A DNA stretch of 64,000 nt, taken from contig NC_091571.1 in the NCBI RefSeq assembly GCF_042767895.1, positions 27,128,160-27,192,159 of the forward strand, in the 5' to 3' direction. The position numbers and the translations under genes are program-made. The notes under the pieces are model-generated. The model was not told the origin of the DNA. It saw nothing but the letters and a program-made list of their open reading frames with translations, and ran no database searches. Every line of letters begins with the position of its first letter. The stretch's first letter is position 1. This document shows positions 14,728 to 25,864 of this stretch, piece by piece. Source of the stretch: Penaeus vannamei. Lineage: Eukaryota; Arthropoda; Malacostraca; Decapoda; Penaeidae.

Positions 14728-14900
14728 TCTCTCTGTCTGTCTGTATGTCTGTTTCCCTTTCTGTAGCTCGCTTATCTGTCTATCCATTTGTCTGTATGTC
14801 TATCTACTTATCTGTCTGTCTGTGTCTATCTACTTATCTGTCTGTCTGTGTCTATCTACTTATCTGTCTGTCTGCCCGTCTGTCTATCTATCTATTTACC
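14728..14900. repeat. Degenerate TCTG/TCTA array with 26-bp higher-order unit
   Basis: Within TCTN words a 26-bp block (CTATCTACTT + ATCTGTCTGT + CTGTGT) repeats three times at 14800, 14826 and 14852. Only the last few bases of the third copy differ. The tetranucleotide array has evolved by block duplication as well as single-unit slippage. Confidence 0.93.
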
Positions 14901-15059
14901 TTTACTCTGACTTTGAGCATTCTTGTAGACCACACTCTTCTCTCTTCCTCTCCCTCGTTATCGTCGTGCAGTTTATATCTTATTTCGTTTCTCGTTTCCC
15001 CTTTCTTATTTGTATCTTGCTCTTATTTTTTCCGTTTTCTTACTTTTTATCCATTCCCT

Positions 15060-15340
15060 CTTTTTTCTACTTATCTCCCCTCTTCTTCTTCGTCTTCTTC
15101 TTCTTCTTCTTCTTTTCTCAAAATTTCTCGTTCTCTTTCTAATACATTTCGTGTTCCTTGTCTCCTTTTCTTCCTTAAATCTATTCCCTCTTTCTTCCTA
15201 CTCTACATGTTCTTCTCCGAGATTTTATACCTATTTTTCCTACCCTTTTTTCCCAACATTATCCCCGACTCTGTGTATTCCCCGCGTTTCTTTCCTCCTC
15301 TTCCTTCTTCTTCTTCTCCTTTTTCCCTCTCTTTGTGAAA
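15060..15340. repeat. Pyrimidine-rich tract with (CTT)n
   Basis: About ten CTT/TTC trinucleotides at 15083-15118 with one GTC interruption, in pyrimidine-rich DNA that continues to 15340 with another small TTC run at 15300-15320. Confidence 0.85.
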
Positions 15341-16675
15341 GGCGGAGGTCTTGTCTCTCGTGCATTAAAAGGTCCATAATTGCACCCATGCACGAGAGGC
15401 TACATTGCCTAAACAAACGCAGGCTTCACTCACAAAAAATATCGCACTTGGAGCCCTCGAAGCATGAATTCAACAGTGATACAGCATCATTATAAAACTG
15501 AAAGATAAAAGGACGTATAAAAATGGTGCTCGTTACGGGGTAAACACGCTATCGTTCTGTGAGACAAGGGCGAAAGTAGTGGAGAGAAGATAATGATATA
15601 TGAACAAATTTGAAATAAGTTTGGGAAAGCTAAAATGTTCTGGGGCATAGGATGAGAGATTTTCCATTATAGATGGGTATGATTGTTAACTTGTAATCCG
15701 TTAATTATTTCAAGTTTCGTACGGGGATAAATCGTGCATTTATTTCTTATAGTTCAAAAATCATCAAAATATGTTTTGAAGATATATATTTTTTTTAATT
15801 TTTTTTCTCTTTCTCTCTTCGTCTCTTTTGCTAATTGCTTGAAATACATTCCCGCCTACGCGATTCATTTTCGTAATTAGGAGATTTTACAGTCACCGCG
15901 ATTAAGATTTATTTTGATTATATCTCTCCTTTTTCCCACTTTGGTCATATTTCAAACATTTTCAAAAGGTCACAGTTTTTTCAGTATTTTTAGATGCTTG
16001 CCTCGAGCCACAAATAATTCGTGTTGCAAAATGAGTGTGATGTGAATTACAAGCGTATTATCTATTTTGCAGTTGCTGAACTAACATTTATTTCCTAAAA
16101 TGAAAATAGAATAGGAATACTTTATGTGAATTTTGCCTTAAATGAAAGGAACAAAGATAAAATATTATTGTCTGGTTGTCATTAATTTTTCATTCGTATG
16201 TTTAGTGAATATGTATTTTGTATCTAATTTAGCACTTGCTTTTAATAATGATTATGGGATATTTCGGTTTAATCTTCTAAATTATGTAATTTCCTTCGTT
16301 ACAAAAAATCAGGAATAGAAAAATACGCCATAAAAGACATCACAAAAAAAAATATCCAAAAGCAACATGGCAAAAAAAAAGTAAACAAAAAAAAAACATA
16401 AAACCAGATTTGAAATAGCAATTGCAACGTCAACCATCGGGACAGAGTAAACGGCAAAATCGGGTTTATAAATCGGGAGGTAAATTCCATTGCGTTTGGC
16501 CCTCGTTTCGCAGGCCTAAACAGCCAAGCGAGGGCACAATAACCCAGGGAAGTGATGGTGATTATAAAGGACCGACAATGGGCTTCTTTGTTTATGGGAA
16601 AATTTGTGGAGAGAGAGAAAATAAAGTGTGTATGTGTATGTACAGTGGGCTTATCTTGTGTATAAACGCTTTTTC
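15341..16675. other. AT-rich unique sequence with a complex block at its end
   Basis: Mostly AT-rich and featureless. The last part (16420-16620) is more complex, with a perfect-arm stem-loop (16499-16535), TTTATAAATC and ACAATGG/TTGTTTATGG words that resemble caudal, Sox and Fox sites. It could be a conserved regulatory block. This is inference from motifs only. Confidence 0.45.
16499..16535. other. Stem-loop with GCCCTCG/CGAGGGC arms
   Basis: Arms at 16499-16508 and 16526-16535 pair over 7 Watson-Crick bases plus three more with one G-U, leaving a 17-nt loop that includes AGGCCT. It could be an RNA hairpin or chance symmetry. Confidence 0.4.
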
Positions 16676-16828
<153 letters not shown>

Positions 16829-17372
16829 CCTAGAAAATGGAAAAAAAGAAAGAAGGAAATAGAATAAAGAGATGAAATTTGATAAATAAGTATTGTACAC
16901 TTAAAGAGATCCTTCAAAGGAATCTTTTTATATACCTTGAGAAAAAAAAAAGTTTTATTACCGTGCTTGAACACCGACATTCCCGACCGCCCACGCGAAT
17001 CGAATACGCTGCCTTTCGATACAAGTGAAAATGTTGACGCATACAGAGCACACACTACACCTATGTGCATATTTACTTACTTCAAATTTCCTTTCTATTT
17101 CTCCGTCGCCCGGCCATTGTGATTAGGTCCTTTATATTTTTTTCCTCTCAACTTTTCGTTTTTTTTTTTGGGGGGGGGGGAGGGTCTGGTCTTCTCTCTA
17201 TTTTTCTCTTCCTTTTCTGTGTCAAACTGTTATCCAATCATTCTCTACAACATTCGACGACCTTCCAACCTCTCTCATTCAGTCTTTCTTTCTCTCCATT
17301 TCTCTTCTCTCTGTCACTTTTCTGTTTCTCGAGCCTGAAATGTCTACAGTATTTCTCTTCACTCTCTCTTCA

Positions 17373-17376
<4 letters not shown>
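16829..17376. other. Unique sequence with T9-G11 run
   Basis: Unique DNA, then at about 17160-17182 a T-run passes directly into a G-run, then pyrimidine-rich sequence. No gene recognised. Confidence 0.6.
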
Positions 17377-17457
<81 letters not shown>

Positions 17458-17482
17458 TCAATCTGTCTATCTATCTATATAT
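17377..17482. repeat. Microsatellite (CT)n then (TATC)
   Basis: About 39 CT units (17377-17455), a short break, then a few CTAT/TATC units to 17482. Confidence 0.97.
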
Positions 17483-17529
17483 CTATTTATCCGCCCATCC
17501 ACCCACCTATCTATTTTTTTTCTCTCTCT

Positions 17530-18365
17530 CCTTCACTTGAAATACACTAACTCTACCAAGACCAGTAATTTTTCGATCGCGGAAGTCTTAAGTTTCTCAT
17601 TATTTCAGTCAGGCAAGCAAATTGCCGTTCCGCTCTGCATTATGGGACAGCAGGATAATGATAACATGGGACTTATCGTAGAGTCAAGCCCAGATATTGT
17701 CGTACAAGTGGAACCCCGTGCAGACAAGCGTGGACGAACGCATACGAACACATACAGTTGTCCGAATGTTCAAGCACGGACATTCGCTACGTACTCGAGA
17801 CTTTCACATTATTCTCTCGCGTCCGTTGATTAACCTGTACTCCCTTGATTATTCCCGTCGACAAATTTAGAACGCAAACAACAGCGGAATGCTTATATTC
17901 CATCCATTCCGTCCGAAAGATGAATCCGCCTACACGAACGCCAGAAATGACGCTGAACTGGACGCATAATCACCATATTCATGAAAACAATCTGCCTGGT
18001 GTACATTTTTTCGCGTGTACGTTCTTTTTTTTCCCTCTTCTTTTTCCTTCTTTCTTCCTTTCTGTTGATAGTATTTTCCTTCGACGTTCAGATCGACAAA
18101 GGTGTTAATGTAAGCTTTGTTATCCGGGGAATTCCCGCCGTTTCCGACTGAAAGGAATTAGGACTATTTGCTTAGGGGAACGAAAAGCATTCTATTTGTA
18201 TTCCTATCTAGAGAGAGAGAGAGACAGACAGATAGAGGGAGTGATGGCGATAGAACGAGAATAGGGAGAGAAGAGAGACCGTATTGTAATATGGTGTTCT
18301 TCTTTATGTAATTCACTTTGGTCCTTTATATGGATAGGATTATCATTTCTTCTATTTTTCTATCT
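17530..18365. other. Unique sequence, unassigned open frames
   Basis: Non-repetitive DNA with a 98-codon frame (17537-17833, +) and an 87-codon frame (17845-18108, +). Neither shows a recognisable motif; both are within chance length. A GA/GACA patch lies at 18209-18240. Confidence 0.45.
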
Positions 18366-18370
18366 TCCCC

Positions 18371-18551
<181 letters not shown>

Positions 18552-18819
18552 GAATGAATGTGTCAATTCCAGCATCGAAATAAACTCCATATTCCACCTT
18601 AATTCGCTCGATTTCCTAGCTGACATCATTATATTTTTTCATAACGCTGCAAATCACCCGACTTATCAAACAATCAAAAGCATATTACGTATGATTCCAG
18701 AGAAAAAGAAAAAAGAAATAAAAGCCCATTGGGTGTGATATCAAATATAAAACAATTTAGCTTTTTTTCCCCCTCGCTTTTTCTTTTCGAAAGCGGGAAA
18801 TTAAAATCGGATTCTGAAG

Positions 18820-18965
18820 AGGGTGGGGTGTTGGGGAAGGGGAAGGGGAGGGGTGGAGGGGGGGTGCGGGAGTGTAAGCGAAGGGGAGGGGGGGAGAATG
18901 GGTAAATGGGGGGAGGGGAAGGGAAGAGGGGAAGAGGAGGAGATAGCGAGAGGGAGAAAAGGAGA
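18820..18965. repeat. G-rich purine tract
   Basis: Nearly pure G/A on + with many runs of three or more G (18826-18930). It could form quadruplex or triplex structures. Pro-Ser-rich frames on - are compositional. Confidence 0.85.
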
Positions 18966-18969
18966 AAAA

Positions 18970-19320
18970 TGGAAAGCAATTTATCTGCTCTTGTCTCGTA
19001 TTAAAACGCCAAAACATTTCATTTGGGCCGATTTGATGCTTCTGTCGTTTATGATGTTAGGAAGAACAAGAGATAAAGTATTAGATGCTCCAATAGAAAT
19101 ACGACTTGCAGGAGACTCGAGCTGCTACAAATGCTTATTAAATTATCCTATATCTACGACACTGACGACCATCGCATATATCACAAAAAAAATATGTAAC
19201 AAGCGAGTCTAAATTCATTTTGGTCTGAACTTATTTCAAAAGATAATGTTTGGTTAGCTTTGCTCCCGCCTATTGTATTGAAAATTCTTCCGACAAATCA
19301 AAATACTTCTCTCGGCCGAC
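18970..19320. other. Unique AT-rich sequence
   Basis: No gene, RNA or repeat recognised. Confidence 0.6.
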
Positions 19321-19321
19321 G

Positions 19322-19385
19322 TGACCCATCTGAACTTTCGCCGAGAGGTCAACTCCCACACGAAGCGAGGTCACGCTGAGGTTCA
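19322..19385. promoter_or_regulatory. Cluster of AGGTCA half-sites
   Basis: TGACCC at 19322-19327 (GGGTCA on -), AGGTCA at 19346-19351 and 19368-19373, and AGGTTCA at 19379-19385. AGGTCA is the core half-site of nuclear receptors (RXR/USP, HNF4, E75, HR families). Only sequence match supports function. Confidence 0.35.
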
Positions 19386-19492
19386 GCAACTCTCCCACGA
19401 GACGAGACGCACTTGACATAATTAACAAGTGGAAATATCAATTATAAATGGATGCCTTCCCGTCGCTATGTCGGCGCTGGAAGCATGTGCCT

Positions 19493-19505
19493 TGACCTTT
19501 GACCT
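19493..19505 (-). promoter_or_regulatory. Perfect DR1 nuclear receptor element
   Basis: On the - strand this reads AGGTCAAAGGTCA, a perfect direct repeat of AGGTCA with one spacer base, the preferred site of HNF4 and RXR-type dimers. It lies 108 bp after the half-site cluster at 19322-19385. A second perfect copy is at 47813-47825 with unrelated flanks. Confidence 0.4.
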
Positions 19506-19647
19506 CTGAAGACCTTGCCCTACGCTCTTACCTTTACACGACATCCCACTTGACTCCCAAATGCAATCCTTCCCATCCTCACCTCCCGGGGCCGAAAGGT
19601 GATCAGTCACCCTCCGCGATACGAGGCCAGGAGGTGATCATTCTCCG

Positions 19648-19648
<1 letters not shown>

Positions 19649-19705
<57 letters not shown>
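19649..19705. repeat. Microsatellite (TG)n
   Basis: About 28 perfect TG units. It is one of only three TG-oriented tracts in the window; most such tracts read AC on +. Confidence 0.99.
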
Positions 19706-19707
<2 letters not shown>

Positions 19708-20210
19708 TGCGAGTTGGGAAACTTATATTCAGTGAAATTTCTTTGTTATAGCTAACTCTTTTTTTATTATTTCTCTTTCTTTTGCTACCTCGCTCACTCT
19801 CTTTTTGTGTATATCTCTCTCTATATATATCTGTTTATTATTTCTTTCTTTCTTTCTACTCGTCTATTTTTTTCTCTCTCTTCTTTTCTTTTCTCTTTCT
19901 CTCTTAGCTACATTTTTTCATTTGTGACACGCTCAGTCCCTAACCCCATTTCAATTATTTTTTCTGTCCTTTTGTGTTTAATTTTTTTGCCTGCAGTCGA
20001 AACGTTTTTTTTTTATCCCCCTACCCCTCTACCCCCCCCCCCCATCCCCTTTTGTTCGGCACGACAGGAAAATGGATTTCTGTCAAGGTCAATTAACATC
20101 AACATCAACATTTCTTTGTAAGAATGACGATACAATGAAGAAATAAATATTTGTCATCTGCTTATCTATTTCTTTGTATGCTTGTCTGTTTGTCTTTATC
20201 AATCTATCTA
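19706..20210. other. Unique and pyrimidine-rich sequence
   Basis: T-rich and C/T-rich DNA with a C-run at about 20033-20043 and a small ACATCA repeat (three units, about 20095-20111). No gene recognised. Confidence 0.6.
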
Positions 20211-20211
20211 T

Positions 20212-20652
<441 letters not shown>

Positions 20653-20654
20653 AA

Positions 20655-21115
20655 ATAAGTGACTGCGGAACAAGTCTCGTCGCCTAAAAAATACTTTAAA
20701 TACAATTAAAATAGAAACCCTTAAAAAATTAAATCCTCTTCCTCTCGCCGGTAAACTTTTTTCCGTTCAAGAGTGGACGTTAAATTGATTTTTTTTATCA
20801 TTTCTTCAACCGGATAATCTTAACAAATTCTCTGCTTAAAAGAAGTGTCTGCAATGACTTCTCTTTTCTGTTGCCTGTTTCCGCCCGTGAGTCTATCACT
20901 GCTTCATAAATTGCTATTAAGGAAATAGTTTTACTAATTACGTTTTCTAGCTTTTTCTCTATCGATATCACGTTCTCATTAAACGTTAAATGTTGCGGGA
21001 ACGAAAATGTTTTGTTGTTGTTTTTTTGGTAATTATCGTAAATAAAATCGATATCAAGTGCCTCATTAAAATGAGGAAATAAAATTTGTACCTGGATAAT
21101 GTGTCAGGATAAAAT
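20655..21115. other. Unique AT-rich sequence
   Basis: No gene, RNA or element recognised. Confidence 0.6.
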
Positions 21116-21117
21116 AC

Positions 21118-21147
21118 ACTCACATACGCACACAGTTATGCATATCC

Positions 21148-21188
<41 letters not shown>

Positions 21189-21238
21189 CGCACACACACA
21201 CATACACACACAAACACACATACACACACACACACAGT
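21118..21238. repeat. Microsatellite (CA)n with AAAC, GCAC and TACA interruptions
   Basis: An AC array of about 120 bp, cleanest at 21147-21172, interrupted about every 10-20 bp thereafter. Confidence 0.97.
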
Positions 21239-21364
21239 ACATAGATGCACAAACGTGATCAAAGCGCCTTGTTTAACACAGCTTTGCAATGCTAATGTTA
21301 TTGTTGATTATTCCGGCAATTTCCATATCTTAACGACATCAAATGACCAATCAATTCATCATTA

Positions 21365-21950
21365 AGACGCCAGGAAACGGCAGTTCGTAGATAATCATTG
21401 CCCCGCCGCGAATCGCATGACGAAAGCTGATCATTTCGGCATAAAAGCCCCCGTTGGTTCTTCTTTTTCTCTTTCATTCTGCTGCGAAAATGCGCTCCCG
21501 ACCCATGAATCTAACCCGAAGTAATTGGTAACCAACTGGAAAAGATAATGGCGCAGGGAGAGGGAACAGCCCGGGTGTGGGAGTCGATGGCAAGGCTAAG
21601 TGGGAAACTCGGGCAGCCATCACCGCTGGCCGGACTCTGGGTCTCCATACTGTTTGATCGCCATAATTGCTCAATTTCCCACGTCATTACTGGTTTTGAA
21701 GTGGGCAAGCGAACTTCCCGACGGAGGCACGCGCGGACGTCACCCGGGACGACCACGCAAAGTGTTCATATTGAATGGAATGAAGGTGACACGCGGCCAG
21801 GGGGAATTCTTCGCTTACGGATGCGTTTGTACCGTACATTGGAAATGAGTCTTTACCGTACGTCTCCGTGCATTTATGATTATTTGTTGTATAACACTAT
21901 TTCTGCCGGTTAGGGAATCAGTTTCAACTGTATATTGTGTTTAATTTAAA
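21365..21950. other. GC-richer unique sequence with unassigned open frame
   Basis: Complex non-repetitive DNA. A 121-codon frame (21548-21913, +) and several overlapping frames on both strands are open, which argues composition rather than coding. A CRE-like GACGTCAC lies at 21736-21743. An exon or conserved non-coding element is possible but not shown. Confidence 0.35.
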
Positions 21951-22980
<1,030 letters not shown>

Positions 22981-22986
22981 AAGGAA

Positions 22987-23035
22987 AGGTCAACACTGCA
23001 GGAAGAGAGGTCAAATCAGAGGTCAGCTTAGGTCG
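22987..23035 (+). promoter_or_regulatory. Four AGGTCA half-sites in 49 bp
   Basis: AGGTCA at 22987-22992, 23008-23013 and 23020-23025, and AGGTCG at 23030-23035, all on +. Start-to-start spacings are 21, 12 and 10 bp, so the last three make a DR6 and a DR4. A same-strand cluster this tight is not expected by chance from base frequencies. Function is inferred. Confidence 0.35.
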
Positions 23036-23220
23036 CCACATGATATTCCAGGCAATCCTCAATAAATTCCGTAGATGGATTTACATTTCCCACAGTCAGC
23101 CTCCTTTAGAAATTACTTCTTTTTTCACATTTATATACAAACAGCAAGTATTAAGCGCTTTTGTTACATAACTGCGATATCGTTTCGCTTAGTTGTATTG
23201 ATAAATATTTGTACGCACAT

Positions 23221-23592
23221 ACATACACATAAGTACATATGAGCATATCCATACACACATGCTTAATCCAAAACAAACACACACTGACACGTATATCTAG
23301 GTATGCCACATATATATACACAAGCTCATCTATGCATAAAACCAAACACACAAACACGCATATCTAGGTAAGTAACATAGCTACACAGAAGTATATCTAA
23401 GCATATCTACACAAGCATTTATAAACCAAAACAAACACACAAACACATACCTACACACAAGTATATCTAAGCATATCCAAACACACAAGTATATCTAAGC
23501 ATATCCAAACACACAAGTATATCTAAGCATATCCAAACACACACGTATAAACCAAAACGAACACAAACAAACACGTATATCTAGGCATGTCC
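23221..23592. repeat. Nested minisatellite with 28-bp core
   Basis: Three perfect 28-bp copies (23453, 23481, 23509) contain GTATATCTAAGCATATCC. Around them, a longer diverged module beginning ACCAAAACAAACACAC recurs near 23266, 23340, 23423 and 23550, usually followed by a TATATCTAGG or TATATCTAAG word. So a recent 28-bp expansion sits inside an older array. Confidence 0.92.
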
Positions 23593-24257
23593 ATCAGATG
23601 AACACAGACCACACTCGACACGAACACGAAGAGAAGAGCGTACATTAGCAATATCCCTCGTTCACTAACCTCCGTTGCAATATCAGCTGCAATATCTGAC
23701 GCTATCGAACGCAGCTGATCGCCCCGACTGGAGGGGAGGACGTCTCATTAAAGCCAATCAGGAAGTCAGCCGTAAAAGACCAATGAGAAAGGTGTGTGCC
23801 ATCGAATCCATTCCTGAGATCACGGTGTAAAATCACACGCCCAAAATAGGGGACCAGGACGACTTCCCTCCGAGCAACGTTGTTCGAATTTGAAACGTTT
23901 TTATTTTTTTGGGGGGGGGAGGGGGGGGAGGGGAATCGGCGCGATGGCTTCGGGAATGAGGCTGATCGCAAACGTTTCCGCGGCGAGAGGAATTGGCAAG
24001 CTGTTCATTAAGCGAAATTGGAACGTTTATGGCCCGTAAGCAGGCTAGAATGCCGGGGAATATGAGGATTACCATACGATTACCATTAGGTTGGCAAATT
24101 GGTGTGTTAGCCTATGGACTGCTCGATGACTATGATGGTCTCTCTCTTGTGTCTCCCCTTTCAGCTTTTTTCTCTTTCTGTCCTCGGTTTTCTGTCATTC
24201 TGTTTCTTTTATTCCTTTTCCTCGATCTTTTTCATATGTATGAATATTTTTTTATAA

Positions 24258-24260
<3 letters not shown>
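23593..24260. other. Unique sequence with paired CCAAT boxes and G-runs
   Basis: Complex unique DNA. CCAAT occurs at 23754-23758 and 23780-23784, both on + and 26 bp apart, the first in an NF-Y-like AGCCAATCAGG. A G-run block follows at about 23912-23932. It could be a promoter region, but no coding exon is recognised downstream. Confidence 0.35.
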
Positions 24261-24261
<1 letters not shown>

Positions 24262-24330
<69 letters not shown>

Positions 24331-24345
24331 TTCCCTCTCTCTCTA
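24262..24345. repeat. Microsatellite (CT)n
   Basis: About 33 perfect CT units (24262-24327) then CCCTTTCC-type decay. Confidence 0.97.
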
Positions 24346-24349
24346 ATTT

Positions 24350-24885
24350 CGTCCAACTTATTCAATCATTCCATTTTCTCTCCCACGGCCATCACCTCTG
24401 CACTTTCTCGTTATATTTCACATCAAGAACCATACGTTTCACTCAGCTCTCTGGGTTTAGTGTAGCTTTGTAACAATAGAAAACAAAAGTCGAACGCTTG
24501 TGCCTTTTAGCTTCACAGGAAACTCTTTTTTTTTTCTTTCTTTTTTTTCTTTTTTTTTTTAGCTTCTGGGATTTCCTTTTCCTTTTCACCCGGCTTCTGT
24601 TATGCATTTGTCTGCGTTCATTTTCTTTTCATATCATTGAAGAAATATGATGTTCATTTCTGTGTTTGAGGGGAAAAAAAAAGAAAGAGGAAATGGCTTT
24701 TTTTTCTCCCTCCCAGCTTTTCATTTGGTTTGTCGTGCGGGATGAGAAATAATTGAACGACTAAACTAGTGTAGCTTTTTGAAACTCAGACATCGGGTTT
24801 TGATTATTCTTGATGACGTTTGAATTTTATTTTTCGTTATTTTTTTGCGGCATCAGTCCTCATCTTCCTATTACCCGAATGATTG
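24350..24885. other. Unique sequence with T-runs
   Basis: T-rich runs at about 24523-24560 and 24700-24712. No gene recognised. Confidence 0.6.
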
Positions 24886-24889
24886 ACAC

Positions 24890-25300
24890 ATACCTGCATT
24901 TCGTAGATATACACATATACAGACCGACACGGACGTCATTCTCGAAGACAGAGAAAATACACGAACTTTTCAGTTAATTTTTACTCTTCCTAGATGTAAA
25001 TACGTACTTCAGTTTTATAAACAAACAATCAAACTAGACCATTATCATCAAAGGCCGAGAGAAAATATTTTTTTTAAATCCAGTAATCTTTCACTCTTCT
25101 TAAATACACATACATTCAATTCGCAACCACACAGACATCATACACGGCACCAAACATCAGCTGTTTGACCGAAAACAAAGGAAAGGCACGAAAACTTCAG
25201 ACACAGACGGGTCTTGCCATTTCCTTTATCAACATGCAGTATACACAGTCAAACATGAGCGGAATGATCGAAGGCCGAGGAAATATATGAAACATTTAGG
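24890..25300. repeat. Degenerate tandem repeat with CGAAGGCCGAGGAAA-like core
   Basis: Related cores occur near 24943, 25029, 25170 and 25269, each preceded by an ACA/CAAAC-rich segment. Spacing is irregular (about 86, 141 and 99 bp) and copies are diverged. I read it as an old decayed array. Confidence 0.5.
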
Positions 25301-25397
25301 ATGACCCTACCGACCTTACCACACCCGCCCTGTGCCTGCAAATGTTATGAATATAACATACCGCCATTACCCGCTATCTGCACAGTGCCGGGATGAC

Positions 25398-25560
25398 TAT
25401 GCAGAGAGAGAGGGGGGGGGTGGAGGGGAGGGAAGGAGGGAGGGAGAAAGAAAAGGGATCAACAAATGATTATCTTTTTCTTCTGTGTGTTAGTGCATGA
25501 GAGAGGGTAGGGGGGAGGGGAGGAGGGACAGAGGGAAGAGCGAAAGAGGTGTGAGAAAGA
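25398..25560. repeat. G-rich purine blocks
   Basis: Two similar AGAGAGGG/GGGAGGGGAGG blocks (25403-25458 and 25499-25560) separated by about 40 bp of unique sequence; probably a diverged duplication. Confidence 0.75.
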
Positions 25561-25604
25561 GGGAATGACAGACGGTTAATATTTCCCGCCGGTTGTCATC
25601 CCGC

Positions 25605-25659
25605 AGGTCATAATCAATGACCTCTGACCCCTCCAAGTGCCGAGGTGACCCGATGACCT
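25605..25659. promoter_or_regulatory. Mixed cluster of AGGTCA-type sites including a DR1
   Basis: AGGTCA at 25605-25610 (+) faces TGACCT at 25618-25623. That site with TGACCC at 25625-25630 forms GGGTCAGAGGTCA on -, a near-perfect DR1. AGGTGACC at 25643 and TGACCT at 25654-25659 follow. Nuclear receptor binding is an inference from motif. Confidence 0.35.
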
Positions 25660-25714
25660 TCTCGCAAGCCGCTCGCTGGCACCCGGGAAAGTGGGAATCT
25701 TTTCCATGCCAATT

Positions 25715-25716
<2 letters not shown>

Positions 25717-25769
<53 letters not shown>

Positions 25770-25799
25770 CCCCCCTCTCTCTCTCTCTCTGTTTTCTCC

Positions 25800-25861
<62 letters not shown>
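25717..25861. repeat. Microsatellite (CT)n
   Basis: Two CT blocks (25717-25765 and about 25798-25861) separated by C-rich and TTTTC interruptions. Confidence 0.98.
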
Positions 25862-25864
<3 letters not shown>

